Below, one piece after another: positions 12,225-20,700 of a stretch of DNA of 43,350 nt; within the stretch, counting starts at the first letter, position 1, and each line of letters opens with the position of its first letter. The stretch lies in IMG/VR virus record IMGVR_UViG_3300042448_000434, positions 1 to 43,350 of that record, one strand, 5' to 3'. Below the pieces are notes generated by a model. It was not told the origin of the DNA and did not search any database. It was given only the letters and a program-made list of their open reading frames with translations. The translations under genes and the position numbers were made by a program. The stretch is from a virus.

Positions 12225-12506
12225 TTAATTGTTCTCTAAAATCTTGCTAACTAAATGCCAGTAATGGAATCCTTCCCTTGTAGAATCAAAGGTGAAAGCA
12301 CCGTATAAATCGAAGGCACTATATGAATACCCTTCGGCCTGGGTCTTTCGTATAATATAATCCAAATGCCCTGTATCATTGTCGTCCTCCACAGCAGTAT
12401 AAATCTTATAGATTACATCTATAGCGCCCTCGCTGCCCAATGATGCAAATAGTTTCTTATATAAATACCTATGGAAATCTGTGTTTGAAAATTCTGTGTA
12501 GTTCAT
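12225..12506 (-). CDS. Hypothetical protein (93 aa)
   Basis: Helical, aromatic-rich protein (FHRYLYKKLFASLGSEGAID, then AFDLYGAFTFDSTREGFHYW). No recognised family, no membrane segment. It is preceded by the terminator-like hairpin at 12547-12568 and followed by the 83-residue acidic protein after a 12-base gap. Confidence 0.6.
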   Translation of the reverse strand: MNYTEFSNTDFHRYLYKKLFASLGSEGAIDVIYKIYTAVEDDNDTGHLDYIIRKTQAEGYSYSAFDLYGAFTFDSTREGFHYWHLVSKILENN

Positions 12507-12543
12507 AATTGTATAAATTGATTGTTAAACATTTGTGGAAATA

Positions 12544-12570
12544 AAAGGGGCAGCATTTCTGCCACCCCCA
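12544..12570 (-). terminator. Terminator-like hairpin in early unit
   Basis: On the minus strand a GGCAG...CTGCC stem extended by G/C runs is followed by TTTTATTT. It lies between the 87-residue gene upstream and the 93-residue gene, so it may partly stop leftward transcripts. Confidence 0.6.
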
Positions 12571-12592
12571 AGGAGATAAGAATCCACATAAC

Positions 12593-12856
12593 TTACCCCT
12601 TAATTATATCTTTAATCTCTTCTAACTTGGATAAAAGTGTAGCAGTATTTCCATTTATACCGAAGTATCTTTTGACATCTGTTACCTTCCAATTTCTATG
12701 AGGCTTGATGCCTGCTTTATATAACCTTACATCCCTCATTGATACAACTAAATTGTAGTATCCTCTGGAACTTGCGGCACCATTTATATACATAGGATTC
12801 GATAAATCCCTACCGAATTGGCTTTCGGATATCTGTATTAACTCTTTACTTTGCAT
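12593..12856 (-). CDS. Conserved small phage protein (87 aa)
   Basis: YYNLVVSMRDVRLYKAGIKP then HRNWKVTDVKRYFGINGNTA (about residues 52-71) followed by a helix rich in Leu and Glu. The block GIKPHR-x-WKVTDVK-x-YFGI is one I recognise from Bacteroidota phages, without known function; the small basic domain may bind nucleic acid. Its start overlaps the stop of the 36-residue membrane peptide gene by 11 bases. Confidence 0.7.
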   Translation of the reverse strand: MQSKELIQISESQFGRDLSNPMYINGAASSRGYYNLVVSMRDVRLYKAGIKPHRNWKVTDVKRYFGINGNTATLLSKLEEIKDIIKG

Positions 12857-12956
12857 CTTTGAAAAGTTGTTTGAAGATTTGTATGCCTTGAATGATTACT
12901 AATGGTATGAGGAATATGCCCCAGATTAGTATAATTATTTGAATAAAAGAAATCAT
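12846..12956 (-). CDS. Single-membrane-segment micropeptide (36 aa)
   Basis: ATG at 12956, reading MISFIQIIILIWGIFLIPLV followed by a short amphipathic, basic tail ending KDAK. Residues 3-25 make one strong membrane helix. The stop lies in the first codons of the next gene (GATGCAAAGTAA), an overlap typical of this genome. The gene occupies a gap otherwise without coding sequence. Its action is unknown; small early membrane peptides in phages can modify the host envelope. Confidence 0.6.
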   Translation of the reverse strand: MISFIQIIILIWGIFLIPLVIIQGIQIFKQLFKDAK

Positions 12957-12997
12957 AATGTGTGAATTTTATTTGTATAAATAATAATAGGACTATC

Positions 12998-13276
12998 CTA
13001 CCATTTTGGGTTCTCGAAATATATACGAGCGTACATATTCTTTCTGTACTTTGGCTTCTTGTAAGTTTTTACAATTAGTTTAAGGTCATCCGTATCTTGG
13101 ACAGGAATATATTTATAGCCATCCCTGTCGTATACCTGTGCGTATGCCCTCTTGCCAATTCTATTTTTAGGCTTAGACTCCCTTGTACTTTTAACCTTAG
13201 CGGCTTTGTATTTCCTTGAGCCAAGGAATAATTCTAACTCTTCTGGAGTTATTAGTTGAAATGATTGCGTTAGCAT
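12998..13276 (-). CDS. Small basic hypothetical protein (92 aa)
   Basis: Strongly basic (RKYKAAKVKSTRESKPKNRI, KKPKYRKNMYARIYF) with a beta-type C-terminal half. Likely to bind nucleic acid, but no family is recognised. It is the second gene of the leftward unit, behind the terminator-like hairpin at 13311-13333. Confidence 0.6.
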   Translation of the reverse strand: MLTQSFQLITPEELELFLGSRKYKAAKVKSTRESKPKNRIGKRAYAQVYDRDGYKYIPVQDTDDLKLIVKTYKKPKYRKNMYARIYFENPKW

Positions 13277-13310
13277 TTGTGGATATTTTTGTGGGTTATT
13301 TGTATAAATA

Positions 13311-13333
13311 AGGGAGGGTGATTAGCCCCCCCT
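13311..13333 (-). terminator. Terminator after first leftward gene
   Basis: On the minus strand AGGGGGGG, loop CTAATCA, CCCTCCCT (one G-T pair), followed by TATTT. It lies just after the stop of the 82-residue first gene and would let that gene be expressed more than those behind it. Confidence 0.7.
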
Positions 13334-13342
13334 ATATTGGAA

Positions 13343-13591
13343 CTATTCAGCGAAAACAAACTTTTGCTTTGGTACAAATGCTGTTTTGAGTTCCGGTGCA
13401 CCTAATTTTGCTACTATTGCTTCGATATGCTTTGACATATGGCGTAGGTATTCTTCGGATTCTCCGGGTGCTTCGATTGCGTATAGTGCCTGAATAATTG
13501 CATATTTTGCCCGGTCGTTATCTGTAGCGATTCTGTTGCGCGATACGTTAACAAGTACGGCGGTCATTTGTGGATTCTGTGTGTTAGACAT
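13343..13591 (-). CDS. First leftward gene, hypothetical (82 aa)
   Basis: With the ATG at 13591 (MSNTQNPQMTAVLVNVSRNR) the product has 82 residues. The longer frame starting at 13645 would begin upstream of the predicted transcription start and encodes an unlikely Thr run. The protein is mixed alpha/beta with a helix-rich middle (YAIIQALYAIE, YLRHMSKHIEAIVAKL). As the promoter-proximal gene, isolated by a terminator, it is probably the most abundant early product. Function unknown. Confidence 0.65.
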   Translation of the reverse strand: MSNTQNPQMTAVLVNVSRNRIATDNDRAKYAIIQALYAIEAPGESEEYLRHMSKHIEAIVAKLGAPELKTAFVPKQKFVFAE

Positions 13592-13642
13592 TGTATAAAT
13601 AGTTTTAAGTGTTTCTGTTGTTGTTGTGGTTGTTCCACATAT

Positions 13643-13675
13643 CAAATATACTGCAAAGAAAGTTTCAAACGCAAA
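13643..13675 (-). promoter_or_regulatory. Leftward early promoter, Bacteroidota type
   Basis: On the minus strand TATATTTG (13643-13650) is preceded, after 21 bases, by TTTG (13672-13675). This matches the TTTG / TAnnTTTG arrangement of Bacteroidota housekeeping promoters. Transcription would begin near 13636, about 45 bases before the ATG at 13591. Confidence 0.7.
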
Positions 13676-13800
13676 GTTGAAATGTTGAACGGAACAAATT
13701 TTGATTGTGTGTCTAACTGACCACTAAGTCCGGGGGGAATGAATCAAAAACGACTCCCCTCCAAATCATTCACATTTTCTCTGTCTATTATTATACTACT

Positions 13801-13826
13801 ATAGAATACTCTATACGAGTATTCTA
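13801..13826. repeat. Palindrome GAATACTC/GAGTATTC
   Basis: GAATACTC (13804-13811), loop TATAC, GAGTATTC (13817-13824), with two more pairs outside. It is part of the AT-rich element 2 and is similar in style to the GC-containing hairpin of element 1 at 8352-8371. Confidence 0.75.
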
Positions 13827-13858
13827 GTATTATTACATTTATATTATTACAATATATA

Positions 13859-13912
13859 GTAATATAGAAAGTATACTATAGATAGTATACTATATATAGT
13901 ATACTATTATAC
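13859..13912. repeat. AT-rich element 2 with three 14-bp iterons
   Basis: AGTATACTAT occurs at 13870, 13884 and 13898, exactly 14 bases apart. The first two and the last two copies each form perfect inverted repeats with the intervening bases, because ATAGTATACT also reads across the spacers. The element starts with GTAATATAGA and ends with ATACTATTATAC, as does the right part of element 1 (8379-8404), so the two are related, with extra iterons here. GTATAC-centred palindromes suggest binding sites for a dimeric protein. Confidence 0.8.
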
Positions 13913-13944
13913 AAACTTCTTTTAGTAATTCATAACGTAATTCA

Positions 13945-13955
13945 TTGTATATTTG
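13945..13955 (+). promoter_or_regulatory. TTGTATATTTG box before first rightward gene
   Basis: Contains a perfect TATATTTG (13948-13955) only three bases before the ATG at 13959. No good TTTG lies at the usual upstream distance. If it is a -7 element the transcript would start in or just before the start codon. Confidence 0.5.
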
Positions 13956-13958
13956 CTT

Positions 13959-14246
13959 ATGGAACTAAGAGAACTCATTAGAGAGCTGCTAAGGCACAGT
14001 ATGCCCAAGGGTGACCTGAAGGTTGCTTTGTTTGACTTTCATAACTCTATGGTAGGCCAGAGTGCCTACATCAAGGTTGTGGAGAACCCCAAGACTGTTT
14101 GTGGTTCCTGCATTCAGAGGGTAAAGGCAAATGTTATGAAATACTACCACTACGAGTACGAGCCTAAGTTCGATGACGAGTTCTACTTCTCTTTGAAGTT
14201 TGGTGTAAATTCAATTCCTGTGTATGTCCTCCATAAGAAACGCTAA
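13959..14246 (+). CDS. Small CxxC protein before terminase (95 aa)
   Basis: I use the ATG at 13959 (MELRELIREL); a TTG six bases earlier lies inside the promoter-like box. A central KTVCGSCIQRVKANVMKYYH (about residues 46-65) gives a Cys-x-x-Cys next to a basic helix, which may be a small zinc-binding or DNA-binding element. It overlaps the terminase small-subunit gene by 23 bases. I recall similar CGSCIQR proteins just before terminases in flavobacterial phages, of unknown role. Confidence 0.65.
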   Translation: MELRELIRELLRHSMPKGDLKVALFDFHNSMVGQSAYIKVVENPKTVCGSCIQRVKANVMKYYHYEYEPKFDDEFYFSLKFGVNSIPVYVLHKKR

Positions 14247-14688
14247 GAACGAAGTTGTCTCTGGCAGGGGCGCGGGTTTGACTCCTTTGCAGGAGCAGTT
14301 CATCGAGAGGGTGCGTGAAGAGGGGTTCGAGCATCAGGGCAGTATTGCGAAGGAGCTAAACTATACGAGCTACTACAGGGACAGGAACAACTACGGTACT
14401 GCTTTTTATTTGGCCTTGCGTAGCGCCATAAACAAAACCGAGGAGAAGGTAGAGGCAACCAAGGGTATGAACCTAGAGCTTCTTGTTAAGATACGCGATG
14501 AGGCTATGAGCACTGGTGATGTCAAGATGGCGATGGAGGCTATGAAGATGATTAACGATATGCAGGGCTTCAAGGCCCCTGTGAAGGTGCAGCAGACTAA
14601 GATTGATGTGAAGGCAACGATAGACCTCACCCAATCGAACCAAGACCTTAGTGGGTACATCGACATAGGCTACGAGGATGAAGATTAA
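14224..14688 (+). CDS. terS: Terminase small subunit
   Basis: 154 residues. The N-terminal part (LTPLQEQFIERVREEGFEHQ then a short helix-turn-helix-like stretch up to residue 70) fits a DNA-recognition domain; the middle is helical (ELLVKIRDEAMSTGDVKMAM) for oligomerisation and the C-terminus is acidic (YIDIGYEDED), as expected for contact with the large subunit. The call rests on this layout and on the position directly before the large subunit, whose start it overlaps by 11 bases. It would recognise phage DNA for packaging. Confidence 0.8.
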   Translation: MSSIRNAKNEVVSGRGAGLTPLQEQFIERVREEGFEHQGSIAKELNYTSYYRDRNNYGTAFYLALRSAINKTEEKVEATKGMNLELLVKIRDEAMSTGDVKMAMEAMKMINDMQGFKAPVKVQQTKIDVKATIDLTQSNQDLSGYIDIGYEDED

Positions 14689-15928
14689 TCTTTACAACCC
14701 CTCGGCTCCCCAGAGGGACTTCCTTGACCTAATCCACAAGGACAAGCCTTTCATCTCTCTTGTTGTTGCTGGAAGGCAAACTGGCAAGACTTTTATGATG
14801 ATGAACGATGCTGTTATGCGTGGGCTCAATAATCCTCGACAGCGTATGTTCTGGGTCAGCCCTATTCAGGACCAAGCGAACAAGGTGATGAAGGACATCG
14901 AGGCTGCGTTTATAAACCACCAAGATTTGTTTATGCAGATTGTAAAGCGGTTCGACAGGAAGAACAATGAGATGTTTTTCCACAACGGCAGCTTTATCAA
15001 GTTCCGCTCTGCCGACTCCGGGGACAACCTTCGTGGTGCAACTCTTGACTTCATCTACATCGATGAGGCTGCTTTCATAAGCGAGGACTTCATAAACGAG
15101 GTCCTGCTGCCTATGGTTACCCGAACAAGTGGTAGGGTCGTTATGTGCTCGACCTTTAATGGCAAAAACTGGTATTGGGACAAATATGTGCAGGGTATGG
15201 AGAAATCCAACTGGGAGCAGATAAAGTCCATCAAGAGGACATACCTAGACCTAAACGATGAGGGTGTCGACAAGACGGTGCTTGGTATCAAGCAGAGTAT
15301 GACAAAGGCTCAGTTCGACCAAGAGTTTCTGTGCAAGCCAGTGAGTGGGGACGCTCTGTTCCATAACATCGAGGATGCGGTACGGCAGGCTGCGCCAAAC
15401 ACAACCGAACGAGTATATATGGGGATGGACATTGGTGTTGCCTATGACTACACTGTTCTAACTGCCCTGAATCAGGATTATGACATTATTGACATTGACA
15501 GGTTTCAGTATCGAGAACTTGCTATGGACGCTAGTGCCTTCAAGAATCGCATCAAGGACTTCTATCTGAAGCACGATGAGCATTTAATGGCCTGCTACTT
15601 TGAGGTCAACAACAACGACTTGCTGTTTGATGAGATTACCGATGATGAGAGGATGTACAAAATGTTGCCCTTTCATACAACAGGACAGACAAAGCCGGAG
15701 ATTATAAAAAATCTTATAAAGCTGTTTGAGGACAAGAAGATTACCATCCCAGATAACCTTGACCTGATAAAGGAGCTTTACGACTTTAAGAGCAAGAGGA
15801 ACCCAATTACCGGAAATATGCAGTTCTCGAACTCTATTGGCAAGCACGATGATATGGTGATGTCTTTGGCTATAGGTGCGTGGTGTGCGTACAAAGAGCA
15901 AGACGGTGGAGTAACAATGTTCTTATGA
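14678..15928 (+). CDS. terL: Terminase large subunit
   Basis: 416 residues with the expected two domains. ATPase: Walker A AGRQTGKTF (Gly32-Thr38), Walker B FIYIDEAAF with Asp129 and Glu130, and a motif III-like VVMCSTFNG. Nuclease: GMDIGVAYDYTVL (about 247-259) with the first metal-binding Asp, and a C-terminal GKHDDMVMSLAIG (about 391-403) with the last acidic pair. It packages DNA into the prohead and cuts it. Full length for the family. The end overlaps the next gene's ATG as ATGA. Confidence 0.95.
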   Translation: MKINLYNPSAPQRDFLDLIHKDKPFISLVVAGRQTGKTFMMMNDAVMRGLNNPRQRMFWVSPIQDQANKVMKDIEAAFINHQDLFMQIVKRFDRKNNEMFFHNGSFIKFRSADSGDNLRGATLDFIYIDEAAFISEDFINEVLLPMVTRTSGRVVMCSTFNGKNWYWDKYVQGMEKSNWEQIKSIKRTYLDLNDEGVDKTVLGIKQSMTKAQFDQEFLCKPVSGDALFHNIEDAVRQAAPNTTERVYMGMDIGVAYDYTVLTALNQDYDIIDIDRFQYRELAMDASAFKNRIKDFYLKHDEHLMACYFEVNNNDLLFDEITDDERMYKMLPFHTTGQTKPEIIKNLIKLFEDKKITIPDNLDLIKELYDFKSKRNPITGNMQFSNSIGKHDDMVMSLAIGAWCAYKEQDGGVTMFL

Positions 15929-16602
15929 AATTCGGACTAAAGCTTAAAATGATGGATGCTGTCCGGGAGGACAGACTCGACAAATTTCTTAGCGATATAC
16001 CCATCTTGGAAAGGCTGGATGTTATGAACGCTGCTGACGCTGTCGAGGAGGGCAGTTTTAGGGCCATAGACGCATCTTCTATAGCCTCCCGGTATAATGT
16101 GTACACTGACGTATTAAATATGTCTCTAACGCAATTTATTTTATTGGAGTACGCAATCAAAGCTGACTTCAACGAATCCCTAATTGCCAAGACGGTCATA
16201 AGGCCCAAAGATGAGCCTGAGTTCGACAACACGGACCAAGAGAAAGAGGAGGCACTTATTTCTTCGATATACGAGGAAGACGCTATTGCAGTGTCATACA
16301 TAATAAAAAGTATGATGAACAGCCGAGAGTATGTTCTGTTCACCAAATTTGAAGGGGTGATATACAACAGGTACGAGCTGGAAGAGGGGGAAGAAGAGGA
16401 AGAGCCAGAAGAGCCAGACACCTTTACCGAAAGGTGGTTTTGGTATTCCATTGTTAGGGCACTAGCGAATGAAGACCTACAGAAGTTTCAGTACGTTTAC
16501 GATATGCGTATGTCGGATGTTCTAGTTGAGCTTGCCTACCGAGTACAGCTTTCAAAACGCATTGAGGCAGAGCGTAGGGCTGAAGAAGCCCGTAGGCGTT
16601 AA
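15925..16602 (+). CDS. Tail assembly chaperone candidate (225 aa)
   Basis: Starts at the ATG at 15925 in an ATGA overlap with the terminase stop; the longer frame to 15880 is inside the terminase. The protein is helical and acidic, with an EEGEEEEEPEEPD linker (about residues 155-167) followed by WFWYSIVRALANEDLQKFQY and a very basic end (RIEAERRAEEARRR). Two helical domains before the tape-measure block suggest a tail assembly chaperone. I see no slippery site or in-phase overlapping extension, so if it is a chaperone it has no obvious frameshift product. Confidence 0.45.
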   Translation: MKFGLKLKMMDAVREDRLDKFLSDIPILERLDVMNAADAVEEGSFRAIDASSIASRYNVYTDVLNMSLTQFILLEYAIKADFNESLIAKTVIRPKDEPEFDNTDQEKEEALISSIYEEDAIAVSYIIKSMMNSREYVLFTKFEGVIYNRYELEEGEEEEEPEEPDTFTERWFWYSIVRALANEDLQKFQYVYDMRMSDVLVELAYRVQLSKRIEAERRAEEARRR

Positions 16603-16603
16603 T

Positions 16604-16613
16604 TTGTAAATTA
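16604..16613 (+). promoter_or_regulatory. TTGTAAATTA box before tail gene
   Basis: Exact TTGTAAATTA 12 bases before the ATG at 16626, right after the stop of the preceding gene. Confidence 0.45.
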
Positions 16614-16625
16614 TCAAAAGGTTTA

Positions 16626-17078
16626 ATGACTACTTTGCATAACTTTATCAAGAATCTTCGTGGTTTCTCAGAGGGACATCAGATGATTCGAGTTTTTAAG
16701 GTAATCGGGTCTATCGAAGAGGTCGACACTATGAACGTGGATGCCCGGTCTCTTTTTATCTCAGTAGAGTCCACAAATATTTCGCATCGCAACAATACCT
16801 CAAAGGTTACGTTTGCCATCTTCGTAGTAGACAAGAGTTTTTCGGATGATGAGGATGCACTGGTTCTTTCTATGCAAGAGAACATATTTGTCATTGGTCA
16901 GGTGCAGGATTTTATTCTTAGCATCGATAATGACGTAGACTTCGGTGAAGTAACAATCGCACAAGCGCCAAACACTGAATACAACCTTACTGCCGCGGTC
17001 TGCACATTTGAAGTGGACTTCGATAAAAATATTTCTTGCGGAGAAGACTCTCTGAACTCTACCTATGTAGCTGAGTAA
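16626..17078 (+). CDS. Tail terminator/completion-like structural protein (150 aa)
   Basis: N-terminus MTTLHNFIKNLRGFSEGHQM, a strand pattern (SLFISVESTNISHR, KVTFAIFVVDKSFSD) and a C-terminal beta strand ending TFEVDFDKNISC. This alpha/beta outline (short helix, paired strands, then helix) fits small tail terminator or minor-tail proteins in Bacteroidota siphophages. It lies between the chaperone candidate and another small structural gene ahead of the tape measure. Exact role uncertain. Confidence 0.5.
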   Translation: MTTLHNFIKNLRGFSEGHQMIRVFKVIGSIEEVDTMNVDARSLFISVESTNISHRNNTSKVTFAIFVVDKSFSDDEDALVLSMQENIFVIGQVQDFILSIDNDVDFGEVTIAQAPNTEYNLTAAVCTFEVDFDKNISCGEDSLNSTYVAE

Positions 17079-17731
17079 TGAGCGCAGCTAGACAGGGAGG
17101 CCAGCTTAGGGCTATTATGGTAAGAAAGATTCGGCAAGCTGAAATCAGCGAAGCTATGGTTGACATTCTTGCTGGAAATAGTCAATACTATACTGGTAAG
17201 CTATCTCAGGCAATACTAAACCGCGACCTGTCTAAAAATCTAAGGCTTTCATATTCTATCAATAAAGATATGAATGTGATTGAAAATGTTGTCGTTACGT
17301 TTGTAAACAGACTGTCCGGCCCAAAGTACGCAGAACTAGTAGAAGAAACGCTTGGCGAAAACTCAAGTCAAGAAATAAGTGTAAGTAAAAGGGCTATTGA
17401 AAGCTGGATATTCGCAAAGGTAAAAAACGGAACTTGGAAGAACGCTTACGGCACAAACTACAAGAAGGTCAGGAAGTCAAGGCTTGGCGCAACAAAAACA
17501 TACTTTTACCCACTCTCAGAAAAAAAGGCAAGAGCTAGTTTGGCATTTGTAATAGCTCGCTCTATCAACGAAAACCAAATACTAAAGAACAGAAGTCCGT
17601 TCTTAATAAACCCTAGGATTAACCTCCGCGCAGAGTTTGCGATTCTGTCAGGGCTTGAAGAGTTTAACGAAATATGGCTTCAAGACCTGGGATTTGAGTC
17701 AATCAACAAAGTAATTAGTATATTCCAATAA
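17078..17731 (+). CDS. Head-tail joining or tail completion protein (217 aa)
   Basis: Basic protein with an N-terminal helix (AIMVRKIRQAEISEAMVDIL), middle strands (NVIENVVVTFVNRL) and a C-terminal KSRLGATKTYFYPLSEKKAR block. Size and place before the tape measure fit tail completion proteins of the gp10 type, but no conserved motif is clear. It starts at the stop of the previous gene (one shared base), and its stop lies two bases before the tape measure ATG. Confidence 0.45.
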   Translation: MSAARQGGQLRAIMVRKIRQAEISEAMVDILAGNSQYYTGKLSQAILNRDLSKNLRLSYSINKDMNVIENVVVTFVNRLSGPKYAELVEETLGENSSQEISVSKRAIESWIFAKVKNGTWKNAYGTNYKKVRKSRLGATKTYFYPLSEKKARASLAFVIARSINENQILKNRSPFLINPRINLRAEFAILSGLEEFNEIWLQDLGFESINKVISIFQ

Positions 17732-17732
17732 T

Positions 17733-20700
17733 ATGGCATCTCAAGACAAGTTAGACAAGGAAATTACATCGGTTAATAAGCTAACCGCCAGTATTGGTGC
17801 GCTTACCGCTAAGTTTACATCGCTCATTGAAGAGGGAAAGGACTGGAAAGCAATTCAGGGTGAAATTGGTTCAGCCGTTACTAAGTCTCGTGAGGACTTC
17901 ATCAAACTTGTAAAAAGTGCTGAACTTGTTGCTAAACAATTTGCAGCCGATGGAAAAGCAGCAGAGGGGACATCCGAGAGAATTCAGGACCTTCAAAGGA
18001 AAGTAAAATCTCTTGACTCCACATACAGCACCCTTGTAAACAAAACCCTAAAGGAACTTCGTAAAGAGCAGACTGCTTATAAGGAGCAACTACGTCAATT
18101 AGCGGAACAAGAGAAGGTCGCCAGTCAGCAAGAAAAGGCGATTATACAACAAAGACGGACCGAGGCCAAACAAGCTCTAAAAGAAATTAAGGAGCGAATT
18201 GCTAACGAGAGAGCGGACAAGAAAAAACTTTACGACCAAGAGACTGCTCAGATTAAGGAGTTGCTAAGGCTTCAAAAGAATAGGCTCAGTCAAATATCTC
18301 AAGAAGAGGCTAAGGCTAAAACTGACAGAAAAGAAAGAGTCTCCGCTGTAAAAAAGGAGTTTAGTGATATCCTTACTCAGCAAAGAGCAGAGACAAGGTT
18401 AGCTAACGAAAAGGCCGCAGCAAACAAAAAGGCAGCAGCGGCAGCGGCAACAGCAGCAGAAAAGCAAAAATTCTTTGGCAAGGCTTTTACGGACTCGTTT
18501 AGTCCGCAGGCCATCGGTAAGGCAGTAGCAAGTATCGTAAAATTCATCGGAATATATGAAGTACTTGGAAGAACCGTTGGGCTTGTTTCTGACTTCTTTA
18601 AAAACTCCATTAGTCAGTTTATTGCTTTCGATGCAAACATATCAAAGGTTTCTGCTGTCACTGGCTCAAGTGGAAAAGAATTAGAGGCACTGACAAAGGA
18701 AATACGTTCTGTGGCTGTAGAAACAAGGTTTACGGCTTCAGAAGTTGCTGAGTTGGCGGTTGAGCTTGGAAAGCTTGGACTTTCCTCTAGGGAAACTGCT
18801 GGCCTTATTAATCCAATTGCAATTGCAGCACAGGCAACTGGCGAAAGCCTAACTTCCGTAGGCTCTGCCCTTGTGAAGGTTAGCAATCAGTTTCAACTAT
18901 CAACAGCTGAAGCATCCACATCATCGGCAATCTTAACACAAGCTGTAAATAAATCAGCACTTACACTTGAAGATTTTGGAGTTGCAATTGGATATGTTGG
19001 ACCACTTGCGGCACAAAGCGGACTTGATTTTGGCAAGACAGCCGCAATCCTTGGAGTTTTGTCAGACAACGGCTTTAGTGCTTCACGGGCTGGAACGGGA
19101 CTAAGGGGTATATTGATAAAGTTAAAGAAACCTGGAGAGGATATTACCGAAACACTTAATACCCTTGCCGATTCAAATATCAGCGTAGCAAAGGCTGAAG
19201 AGCTTGTTGGAAGAACTTCCGCAGCTCAACTTATAACGATACTTCAAAACATTGATGCAGTAAATGAAAACATTATTGTTCAAGAAGGCTTTGCAGAGCA
19301 ACTGCGAGCTACTGGAGCCCAGATGTCGAGCTTTAGCGGACAAGTCGATATCTTAAAAAGTGCATACGCGGAACTTCAGCTTTCGGTAGGAAACTTTTTA
19401 GTTAGAAGCGAAGTGGTACTTACGCTTATAGGTTCTCTTAGTTCAAAGTCAGAAGAACTCGCGAGAGGATTTGTTCTTGTTAAAAATGAATCAGAGCGAC
19501 TTGGTGATGCTTTTTCAAAGCGCCTATCTGAGGGTCTAAAAGAAGGGAATACTGAGCTTGAAATATTAAACAAGTTGCTTGCTGACTCAAATGATGAGAA
19601 CATCAAGGAAGTACTTGCTACTCTTAATTCAGCAAACCCAAAGTCACTAAAGGAATTAAATGATGAGTTAGATAAAATCCAAAGAGGCCCCGATTGGGCA
19701 AACAACGCAATATTTGCCATACAAGCGTTCAGCCCAGCCTTGGCTAACGCATCAAGGGGGATATTAGATTTTGTTCGAAACACAGACGAAACAACAAAGA
19801 GCGTAAAGGGATTAACATCACAAATAACACTGCTTAGGAATGAACAGACAAAAAATACAGTTCTTGAGTTTGGAGTTCGTTCGGTAAATAAACAATATGG
19901 AGAACAAGTTGACCGAATTGCAGAAATAACAAATAAAACAAAACAAAAAGATGACGCAATAAAGCTTTCTCAAAAGTTACAGGCTCGGTCAAATTCTGCC
20001 GAAAAAGAGTCAAACAAATTATTGCAATCTTCCGATTCGTTGGAAAGAGCAAAGGGCGTTCAGTTAGCAGGTCGTGCAAAAGGATATAATGTTTTAATAA
20101 CTAGATTAAGGGAGTACACAAGTGTATTAAAAGAGAGCGAAACTCCCGGAGGAGCCAAAGACCCCACAGACAAGTTTAAAAGCGAGTTCCAGCTAAGGCT
20201 TCGTGGTTTTGAAATTGAAAGAAAAGCAGTTGATGACTCTTTAAAAGATTCCGAGAAAGCCTTTAAGTTTAGGATGGACTTAATAGAAAAGGAATATGTT
20301 TCAAAAGAGCAAAAGGCAAAGGAAGAAGGAAACCTCTTTGAAGTATTATCTAAAAAGAGAGATGAGCAGCAGTATTTAATTTCAGTATTTAACGAAGAAC
20401 TTGGTGATTATGCGGAAAAAACTGGTGACCTTACAATTAGGGCAACTTCGTTCTTTGACGAGTATAGTAAAAAGTTTAAGAATAGCGCAGAAAACACTTT
20501 ACTGCTAACAAACGCCACTGAAAAATTTGGAGATGAGCTAGAAAATCTGGCACAAAAAAACTCTGAGCTTTCTCTTGATAGTCAATTAACAATTGTCAAA
20601 GAAGCTAATAACCTATATACTGACGCATCTACTGCAATTGCCGCTTGGACCGATAAGCTAAAACTCTTAAACGAGCAGTACGATGACAGCACCTACGGGC

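Larger units (their letters stand above)
13592..13958. other. Divergent control region between leftward and rightward units
   Basis: About 365 bases without a convincing gene, from which transcription diverges. It holds the leftward promoter (13643-13675), a C/G-run stretch around 13730-13762 of unclear meaning, the hairpin at 13804-13824, three 14-bp iterons at 13870-13907, and the rightward TTGTATATTTG box at 13945-13955. Regulatory switching or replication initiation here would both fit. Confidence 0.75.

Noticed and set aside
13676-13803. Hairpin from G-run and C-run near 13730-13762 as a terminator or regulatory RNA
   Set aside because: Only four to five base pairs with a long unpaired middle and no T-run; not enough to call.
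15584-16451. Long minus-strand frames opposite terminase and the chaperone candidate
   Set aside because: Antisense to genes with motifs and ATGA coupling; a Ser-rich composition that mirrors acidic codons on the other strand.
15880-16625. Programmed frameshift in the tail assembly chaperone gene
   Set aside because: I found no slippery heptamer near the end and no overlapping frame continuing past the stop.
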